From: Bifidobacterium scardovii JCM 12489 = DSM 13734
GTDB lineage: Bacteria > Actinomycetota > Actinomycetes > Actinomycetales > Bifidobacteriaceae
Reading direction: 5' to 3'
Assembly: GCF_001042635.1 (NCBI RefSeq)
Contig: NZ_AP012331.1
Coordinates: forward strand, 1,550,001 to 1,614,000
DNA: 64,000 nucleotides
A model generated the notes under the pieces. The model saw only the letters and a program-made list of their open reading frames with translations, ran no database searches and was not told the origin of the DNA. Positions 34,145-43,619 of the stretch are shown here, in pieces; positions within the stretch are counted from its first letter, which is position 1, and every line of letters begins with the position of its first letter. The position numbers and the translations under genes were made by a program.

Positions 34145-35833
34145 TCAGGACCTTCTGCGCGCCAGCAGGATGATCGCGCCGGTCACGCACAGCAGCGCGC
34201 ACACGCCGTAGATCATGAGCCAGGTGGCGCCGGTCTTCGGCAGTTCGCCGATATTGCGCACGTTCACGACCGTGACCGTCTCGGCGTTGTCGGATGTGGC
34301 CAGCTTGTTGCCGTCGCCCCGGAATGCGGTGAACTGGTTCGCCGCATTCTTGCCGTGCATCGCGTCGATGGTCAGGTTGAACGAGGGCAGCATGGTCGCG
34401 CCCAGGGGCGAGCCGGTCTCGTTGACCGTGTAGCCGCCGCTTCCCAGCCCGTTGATGGTCACCAGACCCGATTCGGGAGTCTCGAATTTGCCGGTCGCGC
34501 CGGTTTCCTGGCCTTGCGCGAGGCGGTAGACGCTCGGCTTGGTCTTGTCCCCGGCGCTCTCCAGCACCAGGGGCAGGGGGCTGGCGGCACTGGCGGCGCT
34601 GACGGTGAATGTGGCGCCTTTGAGCGGCTTGCCGGTCGCATCGTGCTTGACGACGTTCAGGCGGCCGACGTACGTCTTCACCGTGTTGCCCGGCGTGGTG
34701 CCCAGATCGTCGGCGTTGCCGGGCCTGTGCGAGTATCGGACGCTGACGGTGTTGTCGTTGGACGTGCCGCCGGCGCCCGTGTTGATCTTCGCGTCCTTGT
34801 TCACCGTCGCCTCGTATTCGACGACGATCCGCTTGCCGACCGGGAACCGGTCCTTGTGCGCGATCAGATCGGAGACCCCGTTCGAGTCGGGCGCGAACGC
34901 GACGGAGAACGTGCTGCCGCCATCCGCGGTGGCGGCAGGCGCGGACGCCTGATACAAGGTGGCCTCGAGATTCTTGCCGTCGACCGTGACCTTAGTGATA
35001 CGCTTGAACGTGAGGCCTTTGGACAGGGTGTCCTCGAACAGCAGGCGGAATTTGTCGTAGCCGGTCCAGTTCGGGATGTCTCCCGCCAGCCGGTAGACGA
35101 CCGTGTCTGAGATGCCCGCCGAGTTCGCGTCGACCTCGGTGCCGTTCTCCAGGATCTTCTTCGTGACGCTCGCCGTGTTCGGCTTCCACTCGACCGAGCC
35201 GAGCGTCTGGGATGCGCCGCCGGCGTTCTTGAGCGTGGTCATCCCGTTGATGCCGGTCGCGGCGAGCATGGGGATCGACGTCCTGCCGTTCGCCGTCGCA
35301 TCGGCGATCAGGTATAGGCCGGGGGTCACCTCGGCGCTCATGCTGGTGTTGGCCGCGCCCCTGGCAAGCGTGACCGCATTCGAATCCCCGGTCACGCCTG
35401 CGTCCTTGGACAGGGCCGTGATCAGGTCGCGCAGGCTACCGGCGAACGGGCTGGCACCGCTGTCGAGCATGTTCGAGACGACCCAGGCCATCGGGTTCGT
35501 CGCGTCATAGCCCGCGGTCGTCGCGGTCACGGCCTTGGAGGCCTTCAACGCCGCGTCGATGCTCGCCGCATGCCCCTCGTCGGCCACATCCACGCCGGTC
35601 AGGTCGGTGCCGTTGGTCGTGGCGGCCGAATACCGGGCGAGCCGGATGGCCTTGAAGGTCTGCCCGCTGATGTCTTCGGTGCTGGAAACGGTCAATGTCT
35701 GGGGTTTGGACAGGTCACCGGTCGCGACCATGGTGTTGTCGGCGGCCATGGCGGGGCAAGCCAGCGCGGCCCCCGACAGCATCGTGCACGCGGCCGCAAG
35801 AACCGCGAATGCCCTTGATTTCATTGTGCTCAT
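34145..35833 (-). CDS. fimA: Major (backbone) pilin, FimA type
   Basis: A 562-residue pilin. Signal peptide residues 1-30 (ACTMLSGAALACPAMAADN). The first domain ends before the pilin motif VEWKPNTASVTKK, whose lysine would accept the isopeptide bond. Two Cna-B-like domains follow; the E-box is GGYTVNETGSPLGA. Sorting signal LPKTG is at residue 531, then a membrane helix and LARRRS tail. AAGGAG is upstream of ATG 35833; the in-frame ATG seven codons earlier is not. First structural gene of the pilus operon, followed by the sortase and the tip adhesin. Confidence 0.93.
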   Translation of the reverse strand: MSTMKSRAFAVLAAACTMLSGAALACPAMAADNTMVATGDLSKPQTLTVSSTEDISGQTFKAIRLARYSAATTNGTDLTGVDVADEGHAASIDAALKASKAVTATTAGYDATNPMAWVVSNMLDSGASPFAGSLRDLITALSKDAGVTGDSNAVTLARGAANTSMSAEVTPGLYLIADATANGRTSIPMLAATGINGMTTLKNAGGASQTLGSVEWKPNTASVTKKILENGTEVDANSAGISDTVVYRLAGDIPNWTGYDKFRLLFEDTLSKGLTFKRITKVTVDGKNLEATLYQASAPAATADGGSTFSVAFAPDSNGVSDLIAHKDRFPVGKRIVVEYEATVNKDAKINTGAGGTSNDNTVSVRYSHRPGNADDLGTTPGNTVKTYVGRLNVVKHDATGKPLKGATFTVSAASAASPLPLVLESAGDKTKPSVYRLAQGQETGATGKFETPESGLVTINGLGSGGYTVNETGSPLGATMLPSFNLTIDAMHGKNAANQFTAFRGDGNKLATSDNAETVTVVNVRNIGELPKTGATWLMIYGVCALLCVTGAIILLARRRS

Positions 35834-36209
35834 GATGAACTCCTTAGTCCTCACGAGCGAGGGTATAGGCTGGCCGGAACGTTGCGCCCCCTTCGGCGAA
35901 AAAGGAATTTCACCCTAATTCGCTCATTGCCGGTCCTCCCATGAAACGGCGCCGCCGGCCGCCGCAGCCTGTTCCTTCACGTTCGGCGCCTGAAGGCGCC
36001 GGCACGCCGCACATGGAAAAAGCCTCGTTTTCGGCGTGTCGTCCGCGTCATACGGAAGGAATGTCGGCAATTACCCCGTATTCCTCGATACGGCGGCGGT
36101 CCGGCCGACCGGCACGCCGCCGCCGGCGCCCGACGGCCCCTGATGCGATGCCGTTGGAGAAGAGCGAAGCCTATCCTTTGTTCGCTCGTCGCGCGGAACG
36201 TCCGTCCAA
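35834..36209. other. Leader and promoter region of the pilus operon
   Basis: 376 bp between the NUMOD gene and the pilin gene. A possible -10 (TATACC on the minus strand, 35862-35867) lies 29 bp upstream of the pilin ATG; no good -35 was found. A GGCGCC-TGAA-GGCGCC hairpin is at 35985-36000. No gene seen. Whether transcription enters from the NUMOD gene cannot be told. Confidence 0.45.
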
Positions 36210-37143
36210 TCACTCCATGAAGGGAAGCAGCAGCGTGTCGACGCCGGTTTCGACCCACAGGGTGAGTGCATCGGCCAATTTGAAGGACAACTCGGCATCG
36301 TTGCCGCTCGCCGAGACGTACGACCTGCCCGGGGCGACGACGTCTCGGACGCCGTAGACGATGTTGCGCCGGTCATGCGCTTTGAACACGATGCCGGTGC
36401 CCGCGTCCGGCGCCCGCCCCTCATCCGCGGGAACGCCGAGGCCGGGCAGGTCGACGAGTCTCCATCGGGAGTCGTGGGCGATGCCCCCTTCGATGAGGGC
36501 ACGGCAGATGGGGCCCGCGTCTCCTCCGTTCACGGTCCGCGCGGCCTCGTTGATGCCGGGGAACAGGGCGATCCGCTCGTTCGTATCCGGGTCAAGCTGT
36601 TCGATCGGATACCCGCAGCTATCGCTATAGCGCCACATGAATCCGCATCGCGGTTCGCCGTCGCGTATCGCGGAGTACAGCTCGTCCGTCGATCGCAGTC
36701 CGAAGTAGCGGGCCGCATGGTTGACGGACGGGAACACGCGCACGAGCTGCCCGCTTTCGGGCCGGATCATCTCGACGTGTCTGGCCGGCGTCGATGCGGG
36801 CATGCGCTCGTGACCGTTCACGTATCGCCACCGGTATCCGTAGGCCGTGCCGCCCCGCAGAATCGCGTTCCTGACGTTCGACGCGCTTTTGCCGCCAAGG
36901 GCCCGCGCCGCTGCGCTCACGCCGGCGAACACGCGCAGGACCTTGCCCGTGGCCGGATCGATCTGCTGGACCCGCTCACCGGTCTTCAGCCTCGAGGGGG
37001 GGGGGGGAGGACGTTTTTTCATCGGCATCGCGGGTACCGCCCGCAGCACCGGCAGCGGAATCGTCCACCGCGCCTCTCCATGGTTCGCCGTCCCGCGGCA
37101 TCGGCATCCCATCCGCGGAGTCGCGTTCCATATCAGCCATCAT
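36210..37143 (-). CDS. NUMOD-type repeat protein upstream of the pilus, apparently phase-variable
   Basis: The body (from about 36992 down) encodes three NUMOD-like repeats of about 50 residues (VQQIDPATGKVLRVFAGVSA... YGYRWRYVNG; VEMIRPESGQLVRVFPSVNH...; IEQLDPDTNERIALFPGINE...), small nucleic-acid-binding modules, followed by a C-terminal domain with no recognised family. The best start is ATG 37143 with GGGGAG upstream, giving an acidic N-terminus. It reaches 12 consecutive C (coding strand, 37007-36996) and enters the wrong frame, stopping at once (PPPLEAEDR then TGA). With 11 C it would be in frame, a product of about 310 residues. A shorter product from an internal ATG (37024 or 37030) in the body frame is possible. 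Probably regulates the pilus genes. Confidence 0.75.
36996..37007. repeat. Poly-G tract of 12 (12 C in the coding strand)
   Basis: An uninterrupted run of 12 G, by far the longest homopolymer in the window, inside the 5' part of the NUMOD gene. Such tracts are hotspots of slipped-strand mispairing. Its length decides whether the ribosome-binding-site-supported start is in frame with the NUMOD repeats. Confidence 0.95.
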
Positions 37144-37753
37144 CGATCATCTCCCCTTGTCAACGAAGGCGCGCGAAGCGACGGCGTGAATGGCGCCGCG
37201 CTCCGAACGCACGGCCGGAAACGCCATGACCGCAACCCCCGGCCTTACCGCTGCACACCACCACAAGCAGCGATTGCCACAACGATATCCCACCGCGCAA
37301 ATGGCGCAGAACGCATGCGGCGGCATGCAAATCGAACGCGGAACCCTCCATAATGCCACCCAAATGGCCGCTTACGGCATGTCGCGGCAGAAGCGCGGGA
37401 AACGCCGCCGACGGCACCGCGATCCCATATCCGCCTGAACCCGCGCGCCGGCGCACCCTGCGCCACGAAACGGGCATTGCCCGCATTCAGACAACACCTA
37501 AGTACCATAACCACCCTTCGCGGTTACGATATATAGGAAAAGCGCCACAATATCGACACAAAATAATGGACATCGGCCACCTGATGCCCGTGTGCATACG
37601 GGCATCAGTCTCTGCTCGGCGAGGGGATGCGCCCGCCTCCGTACAGCGTCATTGTGGTACGGGAGCCCGAGCACAACAGGCTGGCCGCGGCCGGGCCGGC
37701 CACGAAGGGGCACGCGGGCGCACGGCGCTGCGCCCGGCAGGTCGGCAAGCGCC
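37144..37753. other. Gene-free interval between the pilus locus and the DUF881 genes
   Basis: 610 bp without a credible gene, with short overlapping frames on both strands. The AT-richer part (37500-37580) may hold promoters. A perfect 11-bp hairpin (CTGATGCCCGT / ACGGGCATCAG, loop 6) is at 37581-37608 but lacks a T run on either strand. Sequence just upstream of 37143 presumably includes the NUMOD-gene promoter; no clear consensus was identified. Confidence 0.5.
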
Positions 37754-38584
37754 TTAGTCTACGGTCTTCGCGTACGAATTTGGTTGAGATTCGTGGACTT
37801 CGGTGATTTGCACCTCGTCCTGGGTGGTCACGGTGACCTTGGAGCCGTATTTCACCTTGAGCCGGGAGCCGATGCCGCCGGCGATGTTCACGGCGTTGGC
37901 GAGCGACTGCGGGTCGCCGATGGCCTTGATCACGTACGGCGTCTCGAGCGTGACGCCGTCGCTGACCAGCGTGCCGTCCGCCGCGTCGGAGATGTACGTG
38001 GAGGTGACCACGCGCACCGAATTGAGGGCGATCACCTCGGCGCCGGCGTTGCGCAGTTCCTCGATCAGGGTGAACATCGTCGAGGCGTCCACGCTGTCTT
38101 TGGATCCCGCGGTGATGCGGATGACCACGCCCTGGCCCTTGGCCGGCAGGCGGCCGGAGAGGATGCCGCTGGTCTCCTCGTTCTGTTTGGCGATCCTGCG
38201 CGCCGCCTCCTGCTTGTCGGCGGTGGCCTTGAGCGTGTTGAGCTGGCTGGTCAGTTCGCTTTTGCGCTCCTCGAGGTTCTGCACGGAGGTGCTGGTCTCG
38301 TTGATCAGGCGCACCAGCTCGTCCTCGCTCATTGTCTCGTAGGTCGACTGCGTGTTGTTGATCTGGATCATGTAGGCGAAGGACAGCAGCGCGCACATCA
38401 CGGTGATGAGCACGCTGGTGAGCAGCCGCATGCGCGTCGCGTTGGCGTTGAGCGACGACTGGCGTTTCTTGCGCACCACGGGGAACGAGCCGGTCTCCAT
38501 GCGGTCGTTCGCCTTGTCCTGCGCGTGCTGGACGTGCATTTTGGTGAGCACGTCCGGTGTGGTCTTGTTGCTTTGCCGCGCCAT
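37754..38584 (-). CDS. DUF881 family membrane protein
   Basis: A 276-residue protein: charged N-terminus, one membrane helix (about 53-72, RLLTSVLITVMCALLSFAYMI), a coiled coil (about 85-125), then the DUF881 fold with KGQGVVIRI, LRNAGAEVIALNSVRV and TLETPYVIKAIGDP. Gene triplets of DUF881 - small basic protein - DUF881 are conserved in Actinobacteria, often near division or cell-wall genes; no function is established. Third in the triplet; it starts 1 nt from the small-basic-protein stop. Confidence 0.85.
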   Translation of the reverse strand: MARQSNKTTPDVLTKMHVQHAQDKANDRMETGSFPVVRKKRQSSLNANATRMRLLTSVLITVMCALLSFAYMIQINNTQSTYETMSEDELVRLINETSTSVQNLEERKSELTSQLNTLKATADKQEAARRIAKQNEETSGILSGRLPAKGQGVVIRITAGSKDSVDASTMFTLIEELRNAGAEVIALNSVRVVTSTYISDAADGTLVSDGVTLETPYVIKAIGDPQSLANAVNIAGGIGSRLKVKYGSKVTVTTQDEVQITEVHESQPNSYAKTVD

Positions 38585-38585
38585 G

Positions 38586-38918
38586 TCAGCCTCGGAAGAT
38601 GAACCGGCGGATCGCGGACACGTTGGAGAAGATGCGGATGCCGAGCACGACGATGACGGCGGTCTGCAGCTGGGACCCGACGCCCAGCTGGTTGCCGAGG
38701 AACACGAGCAGCGTGGCGGTGACGACGTTGGAGATGAACGAGATCACGAACACCTTGTCGGAGAAGCTGCGCTGGAAGTAGGCGCGCGCGGCGCCGAGCA
38801 GGGCGTCCAGCGCGGCGACCACCATGATCGGCAGGTAGGGTTGCAGCACGATGGGGATGTCCGGTTTGACGAACAGGCCGACGACGACGCCGATGATCAG
38901 ACCCAGTACAGCAGCCAT
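38586..38918 (-). CDS. Small basic membrane protein (DUF1290 family)
   Basis: A 110-residue protein with three to four hydrophobic helices (AAVLGLIIGVVVGLFV; IMVVAALDALLGAARAYF; FISNVVTATLLVFLGNQL; AVIVVLGIRIFSNVSAIRRF). I recognise the DUF1290 (sbp) family, named from a gene near division genes in Bacillus. Sandwiched between two DUF881 genes with almost no gap, so it is cotranscribed and probably a partner in the same complex. Confidence 0.9.
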   Translation of the reverse strand: MAAVLGLIIGVVVGLFVKPDIPIVLQPYLPIMVVAALDALLGAARAYFQRSFSDKVFVISFISNVVTATLLVFLGNQLGVGSQLQTAVIVVLGIRIFSNVSAIRRFIFRG

Positions 38919-39905
38919 TTACTCATCCTTCCTCGCATACGACAGATTGCTCGCTGCCGCTGCCTCCAGTGTAATCGATGCTGATTTCGATACCTGCGGG
39001 TAGATGCCCGCCTCCTTGAACGACTCGTACAGCTGCGGCTGGCGGTCCGAGCCGACCGCGTCGGCCAGATCGTTGCGGTTGCCGATCGCCTCGATCGCAT
39101 ACGGGCTCTGCACCGGATTGACCCCGACCATGATCGTCTGCCCCGCGGTGCGGATCGAGGTCTGCACCCCGAGACGGTACCCGTTGATGGAGATCGCCTC
39201 GGCCCCGGCCTTCCACAGCAGCGAGACCATCATCTGCAGGTCGGCGTCGGTGACCAGCCGGATCTGCTGGCCGGAGTTCTCGCGATGGTAGGTCCCGTCG
39301 CCGGAATCGTCGGCGGCGATGGGGTTGGCGATCGTCAGGGTGATGCCCTCCCCCGTCACCGGGACCAGGCCGTTGACCATGTTGTCCTCGGTCAGCTGGT
39401 CGCTCTGCGTGATGTCACCGAGCTGCTTCGAGCGCTTGGCGACCTGGGACTGCAGGTCGCTGACGTCGGCCGTGAGCTGGTCGACCTGCTTGTTGAGGTC
39501 CTGCAGTTCGCTGGACCAGCTCTGCCGCACGGCCTTGCGCGGGTCGGTGTGCAGCCGCTGCACGAACAGGCATCCGGCGAATCCGACGGCCACGCAGATC
39601 ACGAAGACGATCAGCCTGGTGGCCCACAGCTCCAGCGCGGAGGTCGGATGGTGGGTGAGCCGCGCATCGGTGAACAGCGGGTCCATCGGCCGGTTGGTCA
39701 GATCGTCGATCAGCCGAAGCGAATCGTCCTCGGTCTTGCGCCGGCGCTGGTGCTGCCCGGACGCGTTCGCCGGCAGCGCGTGGTGGGATTCCAGCCCGTC
39801 CACCGACGAGGAGAAGACGGCGCGGCGGCGCACCGGCAGGTTCTCCGTCGAGGGAGGGTACGCCGCCGGCGCGGGGACGAACGGTTCGGATGGCACGCCG
39901 ATCAC
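38919..39905 (-). CDS. DUF881 family membrane protein (long form)
   Basis: A 328-residue protein with a long cytoplasmic N-terminus rich in Pro and charged residues, a membrane helix at about 93-113 (LIVFVICVAVGFAGCLF), a coiled coil (KQVDQLTADVSDLQSQ) and the DUF881 fold (VPVTGEGITLTIANP; LLWKAGAEAISINGYRLG; SPYAIEAIGNRNDLADAV). First of the DUF881 triplet. Its ATG overlaps the stop of the phosphatidyltransferase gene by 4 nt. Confidence 0.85.
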   Translation of the reverse strand: MIGVPSEPFVPAPAAYPPSTENLPVRRRAVFSSSVDGLESHHALPANASGQHQRRRKTEDDSLRLIDDLTNRPMDPLFTDARLTHHPTSALELWATRLIVFVICVAVGFAGCLFVQRLHTDPRKAVRQSWSSELQDLNKQVDQLTADVSDLQSQVAKRSKQLGDITQSDQLTEDNMVNGLVPVTGEGITLTIANPIAADDSGDGTYHRENSGQQIRLVTDADLQMMVSLLWKAGAEAISINGYRLGVQTSIRTAGQTIMVGVNPVQSPYAIEAIGNRNDLADAVGSDRQPQLYESFKEAGIYPQVSKSASITLEAAAASNLSYARKDE

Positions 39906-40528
39906 CGGTCCTTGCTGATCAGTTCGAACCCTTGGCGGATGTAGATGTATCCGGCGAGCCAGTACAGGCCGATGCCCCAGATGCCGGCCGCCAGCGCCGC
40001 CAGATGCAGCAGGTCGGCGATCGGGTTGCTCCAGATGTCGCAGAAGATCAGCGCGGTGATGGAGATCATCAGCATGGCGGTGCCGGCCTTGCCCACGAAG
40101 TGCACGGGCAGCGGCCCGTAGTCATGCTGGGCGAGCAGCAGCACCAGCAACGCCATGAGCAGGTCGCGCAACCCGACGATGATGAGCATCCACCACGGGA
40201 TGATCCCGGCGACGCCCAGCGCCAGGATGCTGCAGAAGATCAGCAGGCGGTCGGCGATCGGGTCGAGGATCTGGCCGATCTTGCTCACCTGGTCGAACAT
40301 GCGCGCCACGATGCCGTCGATGCCGTCGGACACGGCCGAGATGGCGAGCACAACCAACGCCTCGACCATCTGGTGCCGGGCCACGAGCACGGCGATGACC
40401 GGGATCGACAGGATGCGCAGCACGCTGATGAGGTTCGGCACCGTGATGTAGATGTCCTTCGGCTCCGGACTGTACTTCTTGCTGATGTTCCGCTTGATCC
40501 GCTGATTGAGCTGCTGCTTGTTGACCAT
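39902..40528 (-). CDS. pgsA: CDP-alcohol phosphatidyltransferase (PgsA-like)
   Basis: A 208-residue multi-pass membrane enzyme. The family signature DGIDGIVARMFDQVSKIGQI then LDPIADR matches DGxxAR...G...D...D, which binds metal and the CDP-alcohol. PNLISVLRILSIPVIAVLV is the usual first helix of PgsA. It probably makes phosphatidylglycerophosphate or a related lipid from CDP-diacylglycerol in the membrane. ATG 40528 lacks a clear ribosome-binding site; a GTG at 40540, close to the hisG stop at 40543, is an alternative. Confidence 0.85.
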   Translation of the reverse strand: MVNKQQLNQRIKRNISKKYSPEPKDIYITVPNLISVLRILSIPVIAVLVARHQMVEALVVLAISAVSDGIDGIVARMFDQVSKIGQILDPIADRLLIFCSILALGVAGIIPWWMLIIVGLRDLLMALLVLLLAQHDYGPLPVHFVGKAGTAMLMISITALIFCDIWSNPIADLLHLAALAAGIWGIGLYWLAGYIYIRQGFELISKDR

Positions 40529-40542
40529 ACGCGAAGCCACTG

Positions 40543-41394
40543 CTACATTCTCGACGCTTGCAGCGCCGTGACGATGATGCCCCGCGCGCCGACCTCGTAC
40601 AGCTGGTCCATCAGCTGGTTGACCTTCGCCTTGGGCACCATGACGCGCACGGCGGACCACTGCTTGTCGTGCAGCGGCGAGATCGTCGGGCTCTCGAAGC
40701 CGGGGGTCACGGCCACGGCGGCGGACACCTTCTCGACGGGGATGTCGAAGTCCATGAGCACGTAGCGCTGCGCGGTGAGCACGCCCTGCAGGCGGCGGCC
40801 GAGGATGGTCAGGCGGTCGTCGTGCTCGTCGAGGCGGGGCGAGCGGATGAGCACGGCCTCGGAGTGCAGGATCGGGTCGCCGAAGATGCGCAGGCCGGCG
40901 TTGCGCAGCGTCGTTCCGGTGGACACCACGTCGGCGATGAGGTCGGCGACGCCCAGCTGCACGGAGGATTCGACGGCGCCGTCCAGGTGGATGGTCTCCG
41001 CGTTGATGCCGTGGGCGACCAGATAGTCGTGCACGAGCTTGTCGAACGAGGTGGCGACGCGCTTGCCCTCGATGTCCTCGAGCGAGTCGATCGGCGACCC
41101 GTTGGGCGCGGCGAAGCGGAACGTGGACGCGCCGAAGCCCAGCTGCAGATGCTCCTTGGCGTCCGTGCCGGAGTTGAGCAGCAGGTCGTGGCCGGTGATG
41201 CCGACATCGATGGTCCCGCGTCCCACGTACACGGCGATGTCAAGCGGCCGCAGGTAGAACAGCTCCACGTCGTTGTCGGGGTCCTCGACCACGAGCTGGC
41301 GCGGGTTGGAGCGCAGACGATAGCCCGCCTCGGCGAGCATATTCCACGCGGGTTCGGAAAGCATGCCCTTGTTGGGCACGGCGATGCGTAACAT
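40543..41394 (-). CDS. hisG: ATP phosphoribosyltransferase (long form)
   Basis: A 283-residue enzyme, first step of histidine biosynthesis (ATP + PRPP). [14 protein letters not shown] begins the fold; [10 protein letters not shown] is a conserved ligand loop; [18 protein letters not shown] is the PRPP-binding motif; the last 75 residues form the regulatory histidine-binding domain, so HisZ is not needed. GGGAGGAACACAC precedes ATG 41394; the open frame extends upstream. It follows hisE by 95 nt. Confidence 0.96.
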   Translation of the reverse strand: MLRIAVPNKGMLSEPAWNMLAEAGYRLRSNPRQLVVEDPDNDVELFYLRPLDIAVYVGRGTIDVGITGHDLLLNSGTDAKEHLQLGFGASTFRFAAPNGSPIDSLEDIEGKRVATSFDKLVHDYLVAHGINAETIHLDGAVESSVQLGVADLIADVVSTGTTLRNAGLRIFGDPILHSEAVLIRSPRLDEHDDRLTILGRRLQGVLTAQRYVLMDFDIPVEKVSAAVAVTPGFESPTISPLHDKQWSAVRVMVPKAKVNQLMDQLYEVGARGIIVTALQASRM

Positions 41395-41489
41395 GTGTGT
41401 TCCTCCCTTGACGCACCTTGGTTCATTCGCATGGCGGCACCCCGCCGCCCGCGCGCTTCGCGGCCGCGGCGGACGGGGCGCGCGGCGGG

Positions 41490-41753
41490 TCACAGGTGCT
41501 TGTACACGTCCTCGAGCGTGATGCCGCGGTCGATCATCATCACCTGCAGGTGGTAGAGCAGCTGGCTCATCTCCTCGGCGGTGCGGTCGGCGCCCTCGTA
41601 CTCGGCGGCGATCCAGGTCTCCCCGGCCTCCTCGACGATCTTCTTGCCGATGAAGTGCGTGCCCTTGGCCAGTTCGTCGACGGTCAGGGACCCCGCCGTC
41701 TTGGCGGCTGCCTTCTCGCTCAGTTCGGCGAACAGTGATTCGAATGTCTTCAT
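41490..41753 (-). CDS. hisE: Phosphoribosyl-ATP pyrophosphatase
   Basis: An 87-residue MazG-fold enzyme, second step of histidine biosynthesis. Conserved acid residues: [13 protein letters not shown] and [16 protein letters not shown], which coordinate magnesium. The separate HisE (not fused to HisI, encoded at 50478) is typical of Actinobacteria. Lies between rpe and hisG on the same strand. Confidence 0.95.
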   Translation of the reverse strand: MKTFESLFAELSEKAAAKTAGSLTVDELAKGTHFIGKKIVEEAGETWIAAEYEGADRTAEEMSQLLYHLQVMMIDRGITLEDVYKHL

Positions 41754-41809
41754 GATGCTTGTGGTTGCCTTCTTGTGGGAAATACGAACAATCGGTGTGC
41801 GCCGCCGCG

Positions 41810-42481
41810 TCAGGCGCGGAATGCGGCCGCGGCCTTGTCGCGGATGTCGTCGATGGCCTGCGCCGGGTCCTCGGCGCCGTACACCGCGGAACCGGCCACG
41901 AGCACGTCGGCGCCGGCCTCGGCCACGATGTGCGCGGTCTTCGGGCTCACGCCGCCGTCGACCTGGATCTTGGTGCCGAGACCGCGACGGGTGATCTCGT
42001 CGCGCAGGCGGCGCACCTTGGCCATCTGGTTGTCGAGGAACTTCTGGCCGCCGAAGCCGGGCTCGACGGTCATGATCAGGATCATGTCGAACTCGTCGAG
42101 GATGTCGAAGATCGGCTCGACCGGCTCGGCCGGGCGCACCGCGAAGCAGGCCTTGACGCCCATGTCGTGCAGCTGGCGGGCCAGGCGCACCGGCGCATGG
42201 ACGGCGCCCATGTGGAAGGTGACCGAGTAGGCGCCGCACTTGGCGAACTCCGGGGCCCAGCGGTCCGGGTCCTCGATCATCAGATGCACGTCGACCGGCA
42301 GGTCGGTGACCTCGCAGATGCGCTTGACGATCGGCTCGCCGAGCGTGAGGTTCGGCACGAAATGGTGGTCCATCACGTCGACGTGGACGAGGTCCGCGTT
42401 GGCGATGGCCTTGAGGTCGCGCTCAAGGTTGCAGAAATCGGCGGACAGGATGCTCGGTGCGATTTGAATTTGAGTAGTCAT
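41810..42481 (-). CDS. rpe: Ribulose-phosphate 3-epimerase
   Basis: A 223-residue TIM barrel. [10 protein letters not shown] at the start, [13 protein letters not shown] (metal-binding His/Asp), [18 protein letters not shown] and [10 protein letters not shown] are signature motifs. Interconverts ribulose-5-P and xylulose-5-P, feeding the bifidobacterial fructose-6-phosphate (bifid) shunt and pentose metabolism. ATG 42481 ([10 protein letters not shown]) is the family-consistent start although a strong ribosome-binding site is not placed ideally; ATG 42490 is an alternative. Confidence 0.95.
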   Translation of the reverse strand: MTTQIQIAPSILSADFCNLERDLKAIANADLVHVDVMDHHFVPNLTLGEPIVKRICEVTDLPVDVHLMIEDPDRWAPEFAKCGAYSVTFHMGAVHAPVRLARQLHDMGVKACFAVRPAEPVEPIFDILDEFDMILIMTVEPGFGGQKFLDNQMAKVRRLRDEITRRGLGTKIQVDGGVSPKTAHIVAEAGADVLVAGSAVYGAEDPAQAIDDIRDKAAAAFRA

Positions 42482-42566
42482 GGCCTTCATTCTATGAAAT
42501 CAGAACGACGAGAGGCGTTTTCGACGCGCTCCCGGCGCCGGCGTTTGCCTAAAGTTGTCCGGTTGT

Positions 42567-43505
42567 CTATTTGTTCGCGTTGCGCTTCTTCGCCTGCGCC
42601 TGCTCCTCGGCGATCGAGGCGCGCTCGAGCTCGTCGGCAGTCACCGCGGTCAGCCGCTTGGACAGGTCGGCGGTATCCCCGCCGTACCGCCACAGGACGA
42701 CGAACAGGATGGCGCCGAGGATGAAGCACAGGATGGCGGTCCACACGTTGATGCGCAGGCCGAGGATGATCGTCGAGTAGTTGATGCGGATCGACTCGAT
42801 CCAGGTGCGGCCGAGGCCGTACCACATCAGGTACATGGCGAACTGCTGTCCGGCCTTGAGCGAGCTCGCCAGCCGGTGGCCGAGCCAGACGATGAGCGCC
42901 GCGCCGATCAGGTTCCAGATCATCTCGTACAGGAAGGTCGGGTGGAACAGCGTGCCGGTCGGGCACGCCTGCCCGTCGTAGCAGATCTCGGTCTTGCCGA
43001 TCGCGTCGGCGTCGTTGAGCTTGAGGCCCCACGGCAGCGTGGTCGGCTTGCCGTACAGCTCCTGGTTGAACCAGTTGCCGAGACGGCCGATCGCCTGGGC
43101 GACCATCAGCGCCGGTGCGATCGAGTCGGCGAGCAGGGCGAACGGATAGCGCCGGTGGCGGCACCAGAGAAACGCGGTGAGCGCGCCGACGGAGATGCCG
43201 CCGAAGATCGCCATGCCGCCCTCCCACACCTTGAGGATGTTGACCAGGTCGCCGGTCGGCGGGAAGTACTGGTCGGGCGTGGTGATGCAGTGGTAGAGGC
43301 GCGCGCCGACGAGCGCGCACGGCACGGTCACCAGCGTGGTGTCGAGCACCTGGTCGAAGGTGCCGCCGAGCTTGCGCCACCGCTTGGTGAGAATCCACAC
43401 GGCCACGCAGATGCCGATCAGGATGCAGACCGCATACATGCGGATGGTCACCGGTCCGATCTCGAACTTCGAGAACGTCGGCGACGGGATATACGCCAGA
43501 TTCAT
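42567..43505 (-). CDS. lgt: Prolipoprotein diacylglyceryl transferase
   Basis: A 312-residue membrane enzyme with seven helices. GRLGNWFNQELYG is the conserved Lgt signature with the essential Arg; RLYHC carries a conserved His. It transfers diacylglyceryl from phosphatidylglycerol to the lipobox Cys of prolipoproteins such as the sugar-binding lipoprotein at 22826. ATG 43505 (MNLAYIPSP) with AGGGG upstream is preferred over the ATG two codons earlier. The C-terminus is a charged tail ending in KKRNANK. Confidence 0.95.
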   Translation of the reverse strand: MNLAYIPSPTFSKFEIGPVTIRMYAVCILIGICVAVWILTKRWRKLGGTFDQVLDTTLVTVPCALVGARLYHCITTPDQYFPPTGDLVNILKVWEGGMAIFGGISVGALTAFLWCRHRRYPFALLADSIAPALMVAQAIGRLGNWFNQELYGKPTTLPWGLKLNDADAIGKTEICYDGQACPTGTLFHPTFLYEMIWNLIGAALIVWLGHRLASSLKAGQQFAMYLMWYGLGRTWIESIRINYSTIILGLRINVWTAILCFILGAILFVVLWRYGGDTADLSKRLTAVTADELERASIAEEQAQAKKRNANK

Positions 43506-43619
43506 CGTGCCCCTACCTGTCACTGCTTGCTGATGCCGCCTACCACCCTACCGCATGGATGCGCCGTCGCGCGTCATTCCCGAGGACGGTTTTCCGATTT
43601 TCCGACGCGCGCCGATCGC

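Noticed and set aside
36996..37007. Poly-G run treated as a simple sequencing error
   Set aside because: It may be miscounted by one, but a run of about this length is clearly present, and its position at a frame junction in front of a pilus operon makes biological slippage the better explanation.
37581..37608. Strong 11-bp hairpin as a terminator
   Set aside because: No T run follows on either strand, and it is 145 bp beyond the nearest gene end; kept only as a note in the interval.
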